From positions 1 through 32,445 of the forward strand of contig JAOUME010000015.1 in assembly GCA_029881655.1 (NCBI GenBank): DNA of 32,445 bases, read 5' to 3'. Source of the DNA: Deltaproteobacteria bacterium. GTDB lineage: Bacteria > SAR324 > XYD2-FULL-50-16. The notes beneath the pieces were generated by a model. It saw nothing but the letters and a program-made list of their open reading frames with translations. It was not told the origin of the DNA and searched no databases. Of the stretch, positions 18,229 to 26,443 are shown piece by piece (within the stretch, counting starts at the first letter, position 1; every line of letters starts with the position of its first letter). The translations under genes and the position numbers were made by a program.

Positions 18229-18417
18229 GTGAACAGTGAAGTGAGAATCAAGGTTAAGATGACCAACGGTCATAAAAGACAAAACAAAAAGACGAAGCTT
18301 ATGGCTGAGCCGACCCAGGAGGAAATCGATCAGGCCATAAAAGAATTTACGATGAACGGGGGACAGGTTAAAAAACTGGAGCCCTTTTATCTGGATGATT
18401 CGGATCATATCTATTAA
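18229..18417 (+). CDS. Small charged protein of unknown function
   Basis: A 62-residue protein starting with GTG, supported by an unusually strong AAAGGAGG 6 nt upstream. The N-terminal half is very basic (KVKMTNGHKRQNKKTK). The C-terminal half has a helical pattern EEIDQAIKEFTMNGGQVKKLEP. An I-x-x-A-I-x-x-F-x-x-x-G-G-x-[IV]-x-x-L pattern like this is seen at the end of several small bacterial proteins of unknown role. I cannot assign a function. It stands alone between divergent and convergent neighbours, so it is monocistronic. Confidence 0.7.
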   Translation: MNSEVRIKVKMTNGHKRQNKKTKLMAEPTQEEIDQAIKEFTMNGGQVKKLEPFYLDDSDHIY

Positions 18418-18499
18418 GCGGCGTCATTTTGACTCTCAAAGGTGAGATCGGCGCGTATTCACAAAACAGTCTCCAGGTTAAACCGGGTAGTAAGCCGGA

Positions 18500-18778
18500 T
18501 TACTGATCCGCATCCAGGTTGATTTTGATTTCTCCGCAACCGATCTGCGCCGAATAGTGCGGATCGGAGCTATTGATGATGCCCGAGAAATATCGCGCGA
18601 GAACGCGGTGTTGGTCTTTTTTGACCTTGACGACCCTGGCGATGCCGACAACGCCTGGTTTTTCGCATTCGTAATGTTTTACCCCGTTTTTGTCCTTATA
18701 GATCAACTCCACTGAAAAAAGCTCCCTGCCGCCAAAAAGAACCAGGAGGATGATCAACCCATAAATCTTTAATTTCAT
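18500..18778 (-). CDS. Small exported protein of unknown function
   Basis: A 92-residue protein with an N-terminal hydrophobic segment typical of a signal peptide (KIYGLIILLVLFGG). The remaining 70 or so residues form a mostly beta-type sequence with two cysteines (YECEKPG and IGCGEIKINL) that could make a disulfide in the periplasm. I do not recognise the family. The ATG at 18778 has no clear ribosome-binding site. It lies 81 nt downstream of the MFS transporter gene on the same strand, so cotranscription is possible. Confidence 0.65.
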   Translation of the reverse strand: MKLKIYGLIILLVLFGGRELFSVELIYKDKNGVKHYECEKPGVVGIARVVKVKKDQHRVLARYFSGIINSSDPHYSAQIGCGEIKINLDADQ

Positions 18779-18859
18779 GGAATTATATTTAATGAGATTA
18801 AAAGATAGCCCCTTAAGGGATGGTTATAAGATAATATCAATTATTGATATAACAATATA

Positions 18860-20587
18860 TTAATTGGTAACATCATGAAAATCAATAATTATATTTCTAA
18901 AAAAACCTTGCCCTGTCTCTGTGAAACGGACTTCTAAAGTCCGCAAATCTCGATAGGGATCATTTCCTTTCGCTGAAAGGGCATTTATTTTTTCCATGAA
19001 ACCTTTTGTTTCATCTGAGACAACGCAGAGGGTCTCCCCGGATTTAAGGAGTTGATCCATCACTGAAGAATCGGGTTGGTTCGCCTTGGTCAATGGAAAA
19101 AACTGATTTGAAAGCTTAAGGATCAGCCGGTAGAAACTTGAGTTTGGCTCTTTGAGAGGATGGTAGAAACGGATTTGTCTTTCCATGGACATTTGAAGCA
19201 GGATCATCGAAAGATAAGACGGGCGATCCAAAATCAGCAAGAGTGGCTGGTCCCTTAAAAGGTTTTTGATTTCTCCTGAGATCAGCTTAAAGCGGAAACG
19301 GGTAAAAGACCAGAAACAAAACCGGCTGAAAAACTCCCGCTGGATCATGGCGGTTAAGAAGATAACCCCGATCGTCAAAAAGCCCACTATAATAAATAAA
19401 ACCGGTTCTCCCACTCCCAAGACCGTGCGCGTAAAGATCACAAAAAGGGTGGACAGGACCATAAAAAGAGCATTGAGAATGTTATTTAAGGCCATCACGC
19501 TGGCTCTTTCCTTTGACCCGGTTCGTTGTTGAATCAGCGCGTTTAGAGGAACAATGTAAAACCCTCCGAAACAGCCTATCCCGAACAGGTCGATGAAAAT
19601 CCGTGAAAGCTCTGCCCACTCAGAGATGGCCCGAGGGGCGAAAAATCCAAGGTCAAGCGAGAACAGGCTTAAGCCCACCGCGCCGAAAAGCACCAGCCCC
19701 ATCTCCACCCGGCTTCTAGATAGTCTATCACAGAGCATCGAACCGGTACCGATACCGATCGAGAAAATCACCATCATGAAATTGGTCTGAATCGAACTGG
19801 CTTGGATCTTTAGTCCGAGTCCGGGCAAAATTTGCAGGAACAGGGCTCCGGCAAACCAGAAAAAGGAGATGCTTAATACCGACCTAAAAAGCAGGGGCGT
19901 TTTTATCAACTGCCTGACTTCCCTGAACACCTGAAGAGGGAAATTAAGGTTGAAGGTTTTCTCCGGATCGGCGGGGGTGGTTTTGGGGATTAACAGGCTG
20001 CTTAAAAACCCCAAAAGAGCGATCGTGATAAAGAAAAAGCCCATGAGGTGAGGTTCATCGCCAAACCACTCCACCAGCCACCCACCCAGATAGCTGCCGA
20101 TCAGGATTGAGACGAAGGTGCCCATCTCCAGCCAGCCGTTGCCGTCGATGAGTTCCGAATTTTTTATGATCTCAGGCAGGATACCGTACTTGGAGGGGCC
20201 AAACAGAGCCGACTGGGTCCCCATTAAAAACAGGATCGCCAACAGAAAATGAAGCGCGGTTTCTGGCTCAAGGGGGTCTAAAAACCAGTAGGCTGTAGCG
20301 CCTAAAAGCATGATGAGGATTTCAAGCTGTTTGGTGCGAAGGATGACCCTGGATTTACCCGACAGATCGGCCCAGGTTCCGGCCCAACTGGAAAACAGGA
20401 TGAACGGCAGAATGAAGAGTCCCGCCCCAAGACTGACGTAAAAATCGGCCGTCTCCTTGGGTAAGCTCTGGGACAGTTTGAAGGAGACCATAAAAACGAT
20501 CGACTGCTTAAAAAGATTGTCGTTAAAGGCGCCTAAAAACTGAGTCGAGAAATAACCGAAAAAGCGTTTGGTGAAAATCAAGGGCAT
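18860..20587 (-). CDS. LplT-like MFS transporter with degenerate acyltransferase tail
   Basis: About 575 residues. The first 410 or so form an MFS transporter of the LplT class. The family N-terminus FSTQFLGAFNDNLFKQS, GTQSALFGPSKYGILPE and IGCFGGFYIVPLNALIQ, with about 12 hydrophobic helices, are visible. LplT flips lysophospholipids across the inner membrane for reacylation. In many bacteria this module is fused to a PlsC acyltransferase. Here the last 160 residues align in layout with PlsC, but the catalytic HxxxxD motif reads DRPSYLS (454-460), so the His and Asp are lost, and the PEGTR block reads SDETKG. The tail is probably inactive. The ATG at 20587 matches the family N-terminus; an in-frame TTG at 20605 is possible, and neither start has a clear ribosome-binding site. 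Confidence 0.85.
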   Translation of the reverse strand: MPLIFTKRFFGYFSTQFLGAFNDNLFKQSIVFMVSFKLSQSLPKETADFYVSLGAGLFILPFILFSSWAGTWADLSGKSRVILRTKQLEILIMLLGATAYWFLDPLEPETALHFLLAILFLMGTQSALFGPSKYGILPEIIKNSELIDGNGWLEMGTFVSILIGSYLGGWLVEWFGDEPHLMGFFFITIALLGFLSSLLIPKTTPADPEKTFNLNFPLQVFREVRQLIKTPLLFRSVLSISFFWFAGALFLQILPGLGLKIQASSIQTNFMMVIFSIGIGTGSMLCDRLSRSRVEMGLVLFGAVGLSLFSLDLGFFAPRAISEWAELSRIFIDLFGIGCFGGFYIVPLNALIQQRTGSKERASVMALNNILNALFMVLSTLFVIFTRTVLGVGEPVLFIIVGFLTIGVIFLTAMIQREFFSRFCFWSFTRFRFKLISGEIKNLLRDQPLLLILDRPSYLSMILLQMSMERQIRFYHPLKEPNSSFYRLILKLSNQFFPLTKANQPDSSVMDQLLKSGETLCVVSDETKGFMEKINALSAKGNDPYRDLRTLEVRFTETGQGFFRNIIIDFHDVTN

Positions 20588-20713
20588 GGAAAGAAGTTTA
20601 TTCAATGTTTCATAAAGGCGACTTAAATCAAATGAGTTCTTATGAAGATTGAAAATTAGGATATAATCAAAGGAGATACTGGAAGTTTTAAGATACCTCT
20701 TAAATTCAAAGCC

Positions 20714-21721
20714 TTATTTCCAAAGATTCACTATTACCCGACCGGCGGTTTTTCCACACAGCATCCTCTGGATTTCGTCGGGCAAGGCTTTTAGGCTTAA
20801 CTCCGTGACCAGTTTTTCCAGCATCCAGGGTCTGATCAAAACCGCAAGCTTGGCCCAAAGCCGTATTTTCTCGGTGATGGGATACTCCGCCGAAGAAATC
20901 CCCAGCAGATTGATTCCCCTTATGATAAAAGGAAAGATCGAGGTATAAAGTTCATTCGAGCCTATCATACCGCAGCAGGCAACGCTGCCGGAGGGCATCA
21001 CGCTTTGGACGGCCTGGGTCAGGTAAGGTCCCCCGACCGTATCGATGACGGCGGCCCACTTGGGCGTAAGCAGGGGTCTGATGGAATTTTCCAGCCAGAT
21101 TTCCCGGTCGATGACCCGGCTGGCTCCAAGTTCCATTAAAAAATTCTCCCGGTCCGTTTTCCCTGTCACCGCGCAGACCTGATAGCCTGCGGAAGCCATC
21201 AGCATAACCGCCATTGATCCGACCCCGCCGGTCGCTCCGGTGACAAGGACTTCTCCGTCTTCAGGCTTCAGCCCCATCCGCTCAAGCTTATCGAGAGACA
21301 TCACCGCGGTCAGCCCGGCCGTGCCGATTATCATGCTCTGCTTGAGGTTAAACCCGGGCGGCAAAGCGATCACCCACTCGGTAGGGACGCGGATGTATTG
21401 ACCGAATCCGCCGGGTGTATCCATCCCCAGACCATATCCCGTTACGATCACCTCATCGCCTTTTTTTAGTTCGGGGCTGCAGGACTCCACCACCACTCCA
21501 GCGGCGTCGATGCCAGGAGTATGAGGATAATTCCGAGTGACCCCCCGGTTTCCCGATGCCGAAAGCGCGTCCTTGTAGTTTAAAGAGGAATAGCTTACCC
21601 GGATCAGGACCTTGTGGTCTGGCAAGTCGTCTAAAGAGCGGGTCTGGATCGATTGGGTGAAACCCTCTGATTTTTCCTCGGCGATCAATGCCAGATAGGG
21701 TTCGTTTCTCTTCGCTGTCAT
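20714..21721 (-). CDS. acuI: YhdH/AcuI-type NADPH oxidoreductase (acrylyl-CoA reductase family)
   Basis: The 335-residue medium-chain dehydrogenase/reductase has the YhdH/AcuI pattern: VSYSSLNYKDALSASG, YPHTPGIDAAGVV, GMDTPGGFGQYIRVP, the cofactor loop VTGATGGVGSMAVML, GASRVIDR and CCGMIGSN. No zinc ligands are present. AcuI reduces acryloyl-CoA to propionyl-CoA with NADPH, and YhdH relatives reduce quinones or other enones in vitro, so the physiological substrate is not certain. Its neighbour, divergently transcribed 240 nt away, is glutaryl-CoA dehydrogenase, which suits a role in short-chain acyl-CoA metabolism or in removing reactive enoyl thioesters. Confidence 0.88.
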   Translation of the reverse strand: MTAKRNEPYLALIAEEKSEGFTQSIQTRSLDDLPDHKVLIRVSYSSLNYKDALSASGNRGVTRNYPHTPGIDAAGVVVESCSPELKKGDEVIVTGYGLGMDTPGGFGQYIRVPTEWVIALPPGFNLKQSMIIGTAGLTAVMSLDKLERMGLKPEDGEVLVTGATGGVGSMAVMLMASAGYQVCAVTGKTDRENFLMELGASRVIDREIWLENSIRPLLTPKWAAVIDTVGGPYLTQAVQSVMPSGSVACCGMIGSNELYTSIFPFIIRGINLLGISSAEYPITEKIRLWAKLAVLIRPWMLEKLVTELSLKALPDEIQRMLCGKTAGRVIVNLWK

Positions 21722-21795
21722 GGTTTATCCATCAAACCTCAATTATTTAAAGGGGGCTTACTTTTTAATCCAATGCGTAATTATTATTTGGGAAA

Positions 21796-21825
21796 GCAAG
21801 AATTCCAGAAATTGAATTTCCTTGC
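21796..21825. promoter_or_regulatory. Inverted-repeat operator candidate between acuI and gcdH
   Basis: GCAAG (21796-21800) and CTTGC (21821-21825) flank a 20-nt core that contains the perfect palindrome GAAATT-G-AATTTC (21808-21820). The larger repeat is imperfect. Its place between two divergent acyl-CoA genes suits a transcription-factor site, but no regulator gene is nearby. It was found by eye. Confidence 0.4.
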
Positions 21826-21961
21826 AAAATAACATCTTGAAGCGTAAATTTAGTAAGAAGGTTATCGTATTATGTCAACATTGCCGGGCATAAGTAAGCT
21901 ACGCCTAAAATACTCAATTCGCAAGGACTAACTGAAGCGTCTTTTTTATCAAGGAGGGAGA

Positions 21962-23119
21962 TTGGAGGATTTCTTACATTTAAACGACCTTTTGACGGAT
22001 GAAGAAAAAATCATACGCGAAACCTTACGTAAGTTCGTTGATGAAGAGGTAACGCCTCTGATGCCGTCGGCTTTCGAGCGGGGCGAATTCCCCAAAAAGC
22101 TGATTATGAGAATGGCGGAACTCGATCTTTTTGGAATGACCCTGCCGGCGCAATATGGAGGGGCCGAAGCGGGTTACGTCAGTTACGGACTCGCCTGTCA
22201 GGAGCTTGAGCGGGGAGATAGCGGATTGAGAAGTTTTGTCTCGGTGCAAAGCTCGCTCTGCATGTTTCCCATCTTCGCTTTCGGCTCGGAAGAACAAAAA
22301 CAGAAATACCTTAAACCCATGAGCGAGGGAAGGATCATCGGTTGTTTCGGCCTGACCGAGCCCGACTCGGGTTCTGATCCCTCCAGCATGCGGACCAGGG
22401 CGAAAAAGGCCAAGGGAGGATGGCTTCTAAACGGGAGTAAGCTCTGGATTACCAATGCACCCATCGCCGATCTGGCGATTGTCTGGGCCATGACAGAGGA
22501 AGGTATCCGGGGTTTTCTCATCGAAAAGGCAACCGAAGGGTTTTTTAGAAATCCCATCGAAGGAAAGTTGTCGCTTAGGGCCTCATCCACCGGAGAGTTG
22601 GTAATGGAGGACTGTTTTATCTCCGATGATCAGCTTTTGCCCGGAACAGACAAAGGGCTTTCGGCCGCCTTGTCCTGTCTGACTCAAGCCCGCTACGGCA
22701 TTGCCTGGGGCGCGATGGGCGCGGCGCGGGACTGCTATGAGAGGGCTTTGAGTTACCTGATGGAGCGAACCCAGTTTGGCCGTCCCCTGGCCTCCTTTCA
22801 ACTGATCCAGAAGGATCTGTCCGAGATGTTCAACGAAATACTCAAAGCTCAGATGTTGAACTACCGTATCGGAAGGCTCAAGGAAGAAAAGAAGGATAAT
22901 TATGTCATGGCTTCTCTGGCCAAGATGAACGGTTGCAAGGAAGCCCTTAAAATTGCCCGCATGGCCAGAAATCTTCTGGGAGCCAACGGGATCAGTCTGG
23001 ACTATCATATTATCCGCCACATGGCCAATCTCGAGTCGGTTTTCACCTACGAGGGAACCGATAATATCCATCACTTGACTATCGGACGTTATTTAACGGG
23101 TCTGAGCGCTTTTACTTAG
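21962..23119 (+). CDS. gcdH: Glutaryl-CoA dehydrogenase
   Basis: The 385-residue acyl-CoA dehydrogenase closely follows glutaryl-CoA dehydrogenase: LRSFVSVQSSLCMFPI (with the Arg-Ser that binds the substrate carboxylate), GCFGLTEPDSGSDPSSM, WITNAPIADL, GKLSLRASSTGEL, ARYGIAWG and the catalytic base in FTYEGTDNIH. This flavoenzyme oxidises glutaryl-CoA and releases CO2 to give crotonyl-CoA. The Tyr just before the catalytic Glu is kept, which favours the decarboxylating type over non-decarboxylating anaerobic forms. The start is TTG, but AAGGAGGG lies just upstream and no nearby ATG fits. It is the step that links aromatic or lysine breakdown to the hydratase and thiolase at the right end of the window. 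Confidence 0.93.
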   Translation: MEDFLHLNDLLTDEEKIIRETLRKFVDEEVTPLMPSAFERGEFPKKLIMRMAELDLFGMTLPAQYGGAEAGYVSYGLACQELERGDSGLRSFVSVQSSLCMFPIFAFGSEEQKQKYLKPMSEGRIIGCFGLTEPDSGSDPSSMRTRAKKAKGGWLLNGSKLWITNAPIADLAIVWAMTEEGIRGFLIEKATEGFFRNPIEGKLSLRASSTGELVMEDCFISDDQLLPGTDKGLSAALSCLTQARYGIAWGAMGAARDCYERALSYLMERTQFGRPLASFQLIQKDLSEMFNEILKAQMLNYRIGRLKEEKKDNYVMASLAKMNGCKEALKIARMARNLLGANGISLDYHIIRHMANLESVFTYEGTDNIHHLTIGRYLTGLSAFT

Positions 23120-23227
23120 CGGATTGATTAAAATGTTACGTTTCATAAGCCAGTAATGGCGATGTTTTAAATGATACGCTATCCTATACCAGGTCGAAGG
23201 GTGGCGGCCGATAGTGAGAAAAAACGG

Positions 23228-23273
23228 TCTGGTCGTTTAAAGCTTTTAGCGGCCGATCCCATCAACGACCAGA
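23228..23273. repeat. Perfect 10-bp inverted repeat upstream of moxR gene
   Basis: TCTGGTCGTT (23228-23237) is the exact inverse complement of AACGACCAGA (23264-23273), with a 26-nt loop. The pairing extends outward by a few bases if one A is bulged. There is no T-run after it, so it is not a standard terminator. It could be an operator or an RNA leader structure before the MoxR gene. The loop repeats GCGGCCGAT, which also occurs at 23204-23212. Confidence 0.55.
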
Positions 23274-23355
23274 AGACAGATAGATATATAGTGGACATCA
23301 TACGGCTATCCCGTCATTCGCGGTGTGAATGGCTTGTTCATCTATAGGAGTGAGT

Positions 23356-24222
23356 TTGACAAAGAAAAAGCTTATGGGAACCACGGCCTCGTTTGAAGGC
23401 ACAGAGCGGTACTATCTGAATGAGGAACTCAGATCGATCGTGAACATGGCGCTGGCGATGGAAAAGCCCCTGCTTTTAACCGGAGAGCCTGGAACCGGAA
23501 AGACCCAGTTGGCCTTTGAAATTGCGCGAGACCTCAAAATGGAGCTGATCGAGCTGAGAGCGAAATCGACCATTAAGGGAGAGGAAGTCTGTTATGTTCA
23601 AGATACCGTCTTAAGGCTCAATGATGCCCGTTTTGGTACAGGGGACACCGGCCGAGACGTGAGCCGGTTTTTCGATTATGTCGTCTGGGGCCCGATCGGG
23701 CGTGCTTTTCGCGCGGATAAAAAGGTGGTCCTGCTTTTGGATGAAATCGACAAGACCGAATCGGATGTCCAGGACAACCTGCTGGACGTGCTGGAGGAAT
23801 GTCAGTTCGCGATCAGAGAGGTCAACCAGATGGTCAAGGCGGCCAACAAACCGGTCATCATCATCACTTCCAACGCCAAGAGAGAGCTTTCCGATCCCTT
23901 TTTAAGGCGCTGCTTTTGTCACCATATTCCCTTTCCTTCCGTGGATGAGATGAAAAAAATCGTTGATCTTCATTTTCCTGAGCTGGATTTAAATTTTTTG
24001 GAGACGGCCTTGACGGTCTTTTATGAACTTAGGGAAAAGGGTTTTGAAAAACCCCCCGCGACCAGCGAATTTCTAAACTGGCTTGAGGCGCTTAAGATCG
24101 ATCGTCCCGAATCCCTGGAGGCGGATCAACTCCCTTATATCGGAACCCTGTTAAAACGAACCAATGATATCCTCCAATATCGCCAAAAAAAGCCAAATCC
24201 CCCCAGACGGATGGGATGGTGA
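23356..24222 (+). CDS. MoxR-family AAA+ ATPase (CoxD-like)
   Basis: About 288 residues. Walker A is GEPGTGKT (43-50), Walker B is VVLLLDEID, sensor 1 is IITSNAKRE and an arginine-finger region reads DPFLRRCFCH. MoxR ATPases work with von Willebrand A partners to insert or activate metal cofactors. The CoxD/CoxE pair does this for molybdenum-copper CO dehydrogenase and related hydroxylases. Start: TTG at 23356 has AGGAG 5 nt upstream. The ATG at 23329 (nine residues longer) lacks one, and ATG at 23374 is also possible. The next gene overlaps its end by 59 nt. The molybdenum hydroxylase genes lie directly beyond, on the opposite strand. Confidence 0.88.
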   Translation: MTKKKLMGTTASFEGTERYYLNEELRSIVNMALAMEKPLLLTGEPGTGKTQLAFEIARDLKMELIELRAKSTIKGEEVCYVQDTVLRLNDARFGTGDTGRDVSRFFDYVVWGPIGRAFRADKKVVLLLDEIDKTESDVQDNLLDVLEECQFAIREVNQMVKAANKPVIIITSNAKRELSDPFLRRCFCHHIPFPSVDEMKKIVDLHFPELDLNFLETALTVFYELREKGFEKPPATSEFLNWLEALKIDRPESLEADQLPYIGTLLKRTNDILQYRQKKPNPPRRMGW

Positions 24223-25426
24223 GCCTCTAGGCGGACCTTTCGACGATTTTATCCGGCTTTTAAGAGAGCGGGATTTCCCCTTGAGCCTTAAGTATGTGGT
24301 GGAGTTTTACCAGGGGATCAAAAAAGGGCTGGCCTATGATCTGGATAGCCTTTTTCTTTACGCCAAGCTGGTTTTTATCAAGAGAGTGGAGGACGCGGAT
24401 AATTTCGAGCGGGCTTTCGCCTTTCATTTCTACGGCATCGACATCCCCGCGGTCAAAGAGGGCGACCCCGAATTGCTTTATACCCAGCAGTTTAGAGACT
24501 GGTTAAAAGAGGCCATCGATAAGGGTGAGTTGCCAAAGCATCCCCAGTGGGAACTCGGTCTGGAGGAGTTGACGCGGCGTTTCTGGGATACCTTGAAAAA
24601 GCAGATGGAAGCCCATCACGGAGGCTCAAAATGGATCGGCACGGGGGGCTCGTCGCCCTTTGGCCATTCGGGACAGGCAACCAAGGGCATCCGCATGTAC
24701 GGAGAGAGTCAAAACCGCTCGGCGGTAAAGGTGATCGGCCAGAGGCGTTATGTCGATTACTCGTCATCAAACAGCCTAAAGGGGGACAACATCCGCCAGG
24801 CGCTCTCCCTGATGAAGAACATGCTCCCCGCCGGAGCCTACAGTCAGTTGGATGTTGATGAGACCATCAGAAAGACCGCCCGAAACGGCGGTGAGATCGA
24901 GTTGATCTTCAGTCGTGAAGTCTTAGATAAGATCAAGGTCGTTCTCCTTTTGGATAATGGGGGTTCCTCCATGATGCCCTGGGTGGATTTGTGCCGCCTG
25001 CTATTCTCAAAGATGAAAGACCGCTTCAGGGAATTCACGCCCTATTATTTTCACAACAGTATCTACGGCAATCTCTATAAAGATCCCCAAAGGCTAAATC
25101 CTCTGCCGACCGACAAACTGCTTTTATTGAGTCCCGAAACCCGGGTCTTTATCGTGGGAGACGCCAGCATGGCGCCTGAGGAACTCTACCGACCCAAGGG
25201 ATCGATCTATATGGACGCGAACGATGACGAAGAATCAAGTCTCGTCTGGCTGACGCGCCTGAAAAACCGTTTTTCTCATCTGGTCTGGCTCAATCCCATT
25301 GCCGAACATGAGTGGGACATCACATACGGCAACTGGACGATCCAAAAGATCAGTCAGATCATCCATATGGAGGACTTAAGCCTCAAGGGGATCAAGAAAG
25401 CGGTGGAGTATTTGGCCAACCGGTGA
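24164..25426 (+). CDS. CoxE-like VWA-domain protein
   Basis: The 420-residue partner of the MoxR ATPase. The N-terminal half is helical (FDDFIRLLRERDFPLSLKYVVEF). A Gly/Ser-rich linker with HHGGSKWIGTGGSSPFGHSG comes near residues 147-166. The C-terminal half is a von Willebrand A-type domain. Its metal site starts at Asp264 as LLLDNGGSSMMPW, so the classical DxSxS is changed to DNGGS. This form recurs in CoxE-like proteins as I remember them, but metal binding may be altered. The ATG at 24164 lies within the moxR gene, without a ribosome-binding site, so translation is probably coupled. Likely role: cofactor insertion for the neighbouring hydroxylase. Confidence 0.85.
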   Translation: MISSNIAKKSQIPPDGWDGEPLGGPFDDFIRLLRERDFPLSLKYVVEFYQGIKKGLAYDLDSLFLYAKLVFIKRVEDADNFERAFAFHFYGIDIPAVKEGDPELLYTQQFRDWLKEAIDKGELPKHPQWELGLEELTRRFWDTLKKQMEAHHGGSKWIGTGGSSPFGHSGQATKGIRMYGESQNRSAVKVIGQRRYVDYSSSNSLKGDNIRQALSLMKNMLPAGAYSQLDVDETIRKTARNGGEIELIFSREVLDKIKVVLLLDNGGSSMMPWVDLCRLLFSKMKDRFREFTPYYFHNSIYGNLYKDPQRLNPLPTDKLLLLSPETRVFIVGDASMAPEELYRPKGSIYMDANDDEESSLVWLTRLKNRFSHLVWLNPIAEHEWDITYGNWTIQKISQIIHMEDLSLKGIKKAVEYLANR

Positions 25427-25455
25427 GAATAACCCACAGATGATAACGGCCGGCT

Positions 25456-26439
25456 TTAAGGTTTGCCCGTCAGTTCGCGGGCCATTTTTTCGACTAATTG
25501 CCTCGCCATCTTTTTTCGGTAGCCGACTGGGAAAAAATCCTGTTTCAAAGGAGAGAGAAGGGCGGAAGCCTGGTTTGAGGCATGTTCAATCATTTCCTTG
25601 ATGTCCTTAAAATCCTTCAGATAAAACCTCGCCACCACCGGAGCGGGATCGGTCCCAATCAGGATGGTTTCAAGCGCCGCGCTCATTTTTTTGCCGTTCC
25701 ACCCCACTCCAACCCCAAGAGAGGCGAAATCGACCGCGTCTCTGACCCGGAGTTTTTCATAAAGGATCTTTGGTGGCTGATCCAAGGGGATTTCGATAAA
25801 ACTCAATATTTCGCCCAGTGTGAGATGGTTTTTTTGGATCCCGTCCGGACGGTAGAACTCCTCCAGCATCAGGGTTCTTTCTTCGTCCGCGCTTTTAAGG
25901 TGAAGCTTCGCGCCCAAAAGAATCAAAACCGGAGCCAGATCAGAGACGAACCGGGCTTTGCATGTATCCGCGCTCTTGACCAACCGGCAACTTCCCCCGC
26001 CCGTCTTAAGACAGCTGCCCAGTGAATCGCGCTTAAGCTCAGTCTGGTTAAAATAGACGCAACGGGTATTGACCAACAGATTCCCGCCCAATGTGGCCAA
26101 AAAACGGATCTGGGGACTGGCGATCTTTTTTGCCGTCAAAGCGATCACCGGACATTTCTTTATGACCTGCCTGTCCTCGCAAAGATCGGCCAAGCGGGTC
26201 ATGGCTCCGATGAAAAGCGAGTTGTTGTTCGGGTCGTGGCGGACTCCGGCGAGTCCCTCGATCCGGCTACAACTGATCAGGTTATCGGGACTCTCTCCCG
26301 ATAACTTCAAATTGGCGATCAGGTCTGTGCCCCCTCCGTAAAGACTGAAGCTCTCGTTTTGGGACTTAATCAACCCGATAAGATCGAAAAGCTCGTCCAG
26401 GCTGGTGGGCCGGTGGTAATCAAAAGAGGATAGCAGCAT
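25456..26439 (-). CDS. Molybdenum hydroxylase FAD subunit with HcrB-type [4Fe-4S] loop
   Basis: The 327-residue FAD subunit has the PCMH-type FAD motifs LYGGGTDLIANLK and LATLGGNLLVN. After the second motif lies an insertion with Cys127, Cys143, Cys151 and Cys160. The spacing of 16, 8 and 9 is identical to the four ligands of the extra [4Fe-4S] cluster in 4-hydroxybenzoyl-CoA reductase (HcrB). That cluster is specific to the reductase branch, which passes low-potential electrons to an aromatic CoA ester, and is absent from ordinary xanthine dehydrogenases. The substrate is still not proven. The ATG at 26439, preceded by AAGGA, is 5 nt from the stop of the large subunit. A longer frame back to 26709 is an artefact overlapping that gene. 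Confidence 0.93.
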   Translation of the reverse strand: MLLSSFDYHRPTSLDELFDLIGLIKSQNESFSLYGGGTDLIANLKLSGESPDNLISCSRIEGLAGVRHDPNNNSLFIGAMTRLADLCEDRQVIKKCPVIALTAKKIASPQIRFLATLGGNLLVNTRCVYFNQTELKRDSLGSCLKTGGGSCRLVKSADTCKARFVSDLAPVLILLGAKLHLKSADEERTLMLEEFYRPDGIQKNHLTLGEILSFIEIPLDQPPKILYEKLRVRDAVDFASLGVGVGWNGKKMSAALETILIGTDPAPVVARFYLKDFKDIKEMIEHASNQASALLSPLKQDFFPVGYRKKMARQLVEKMARELTGKP

Positions 26440-26443
26440 CGGA

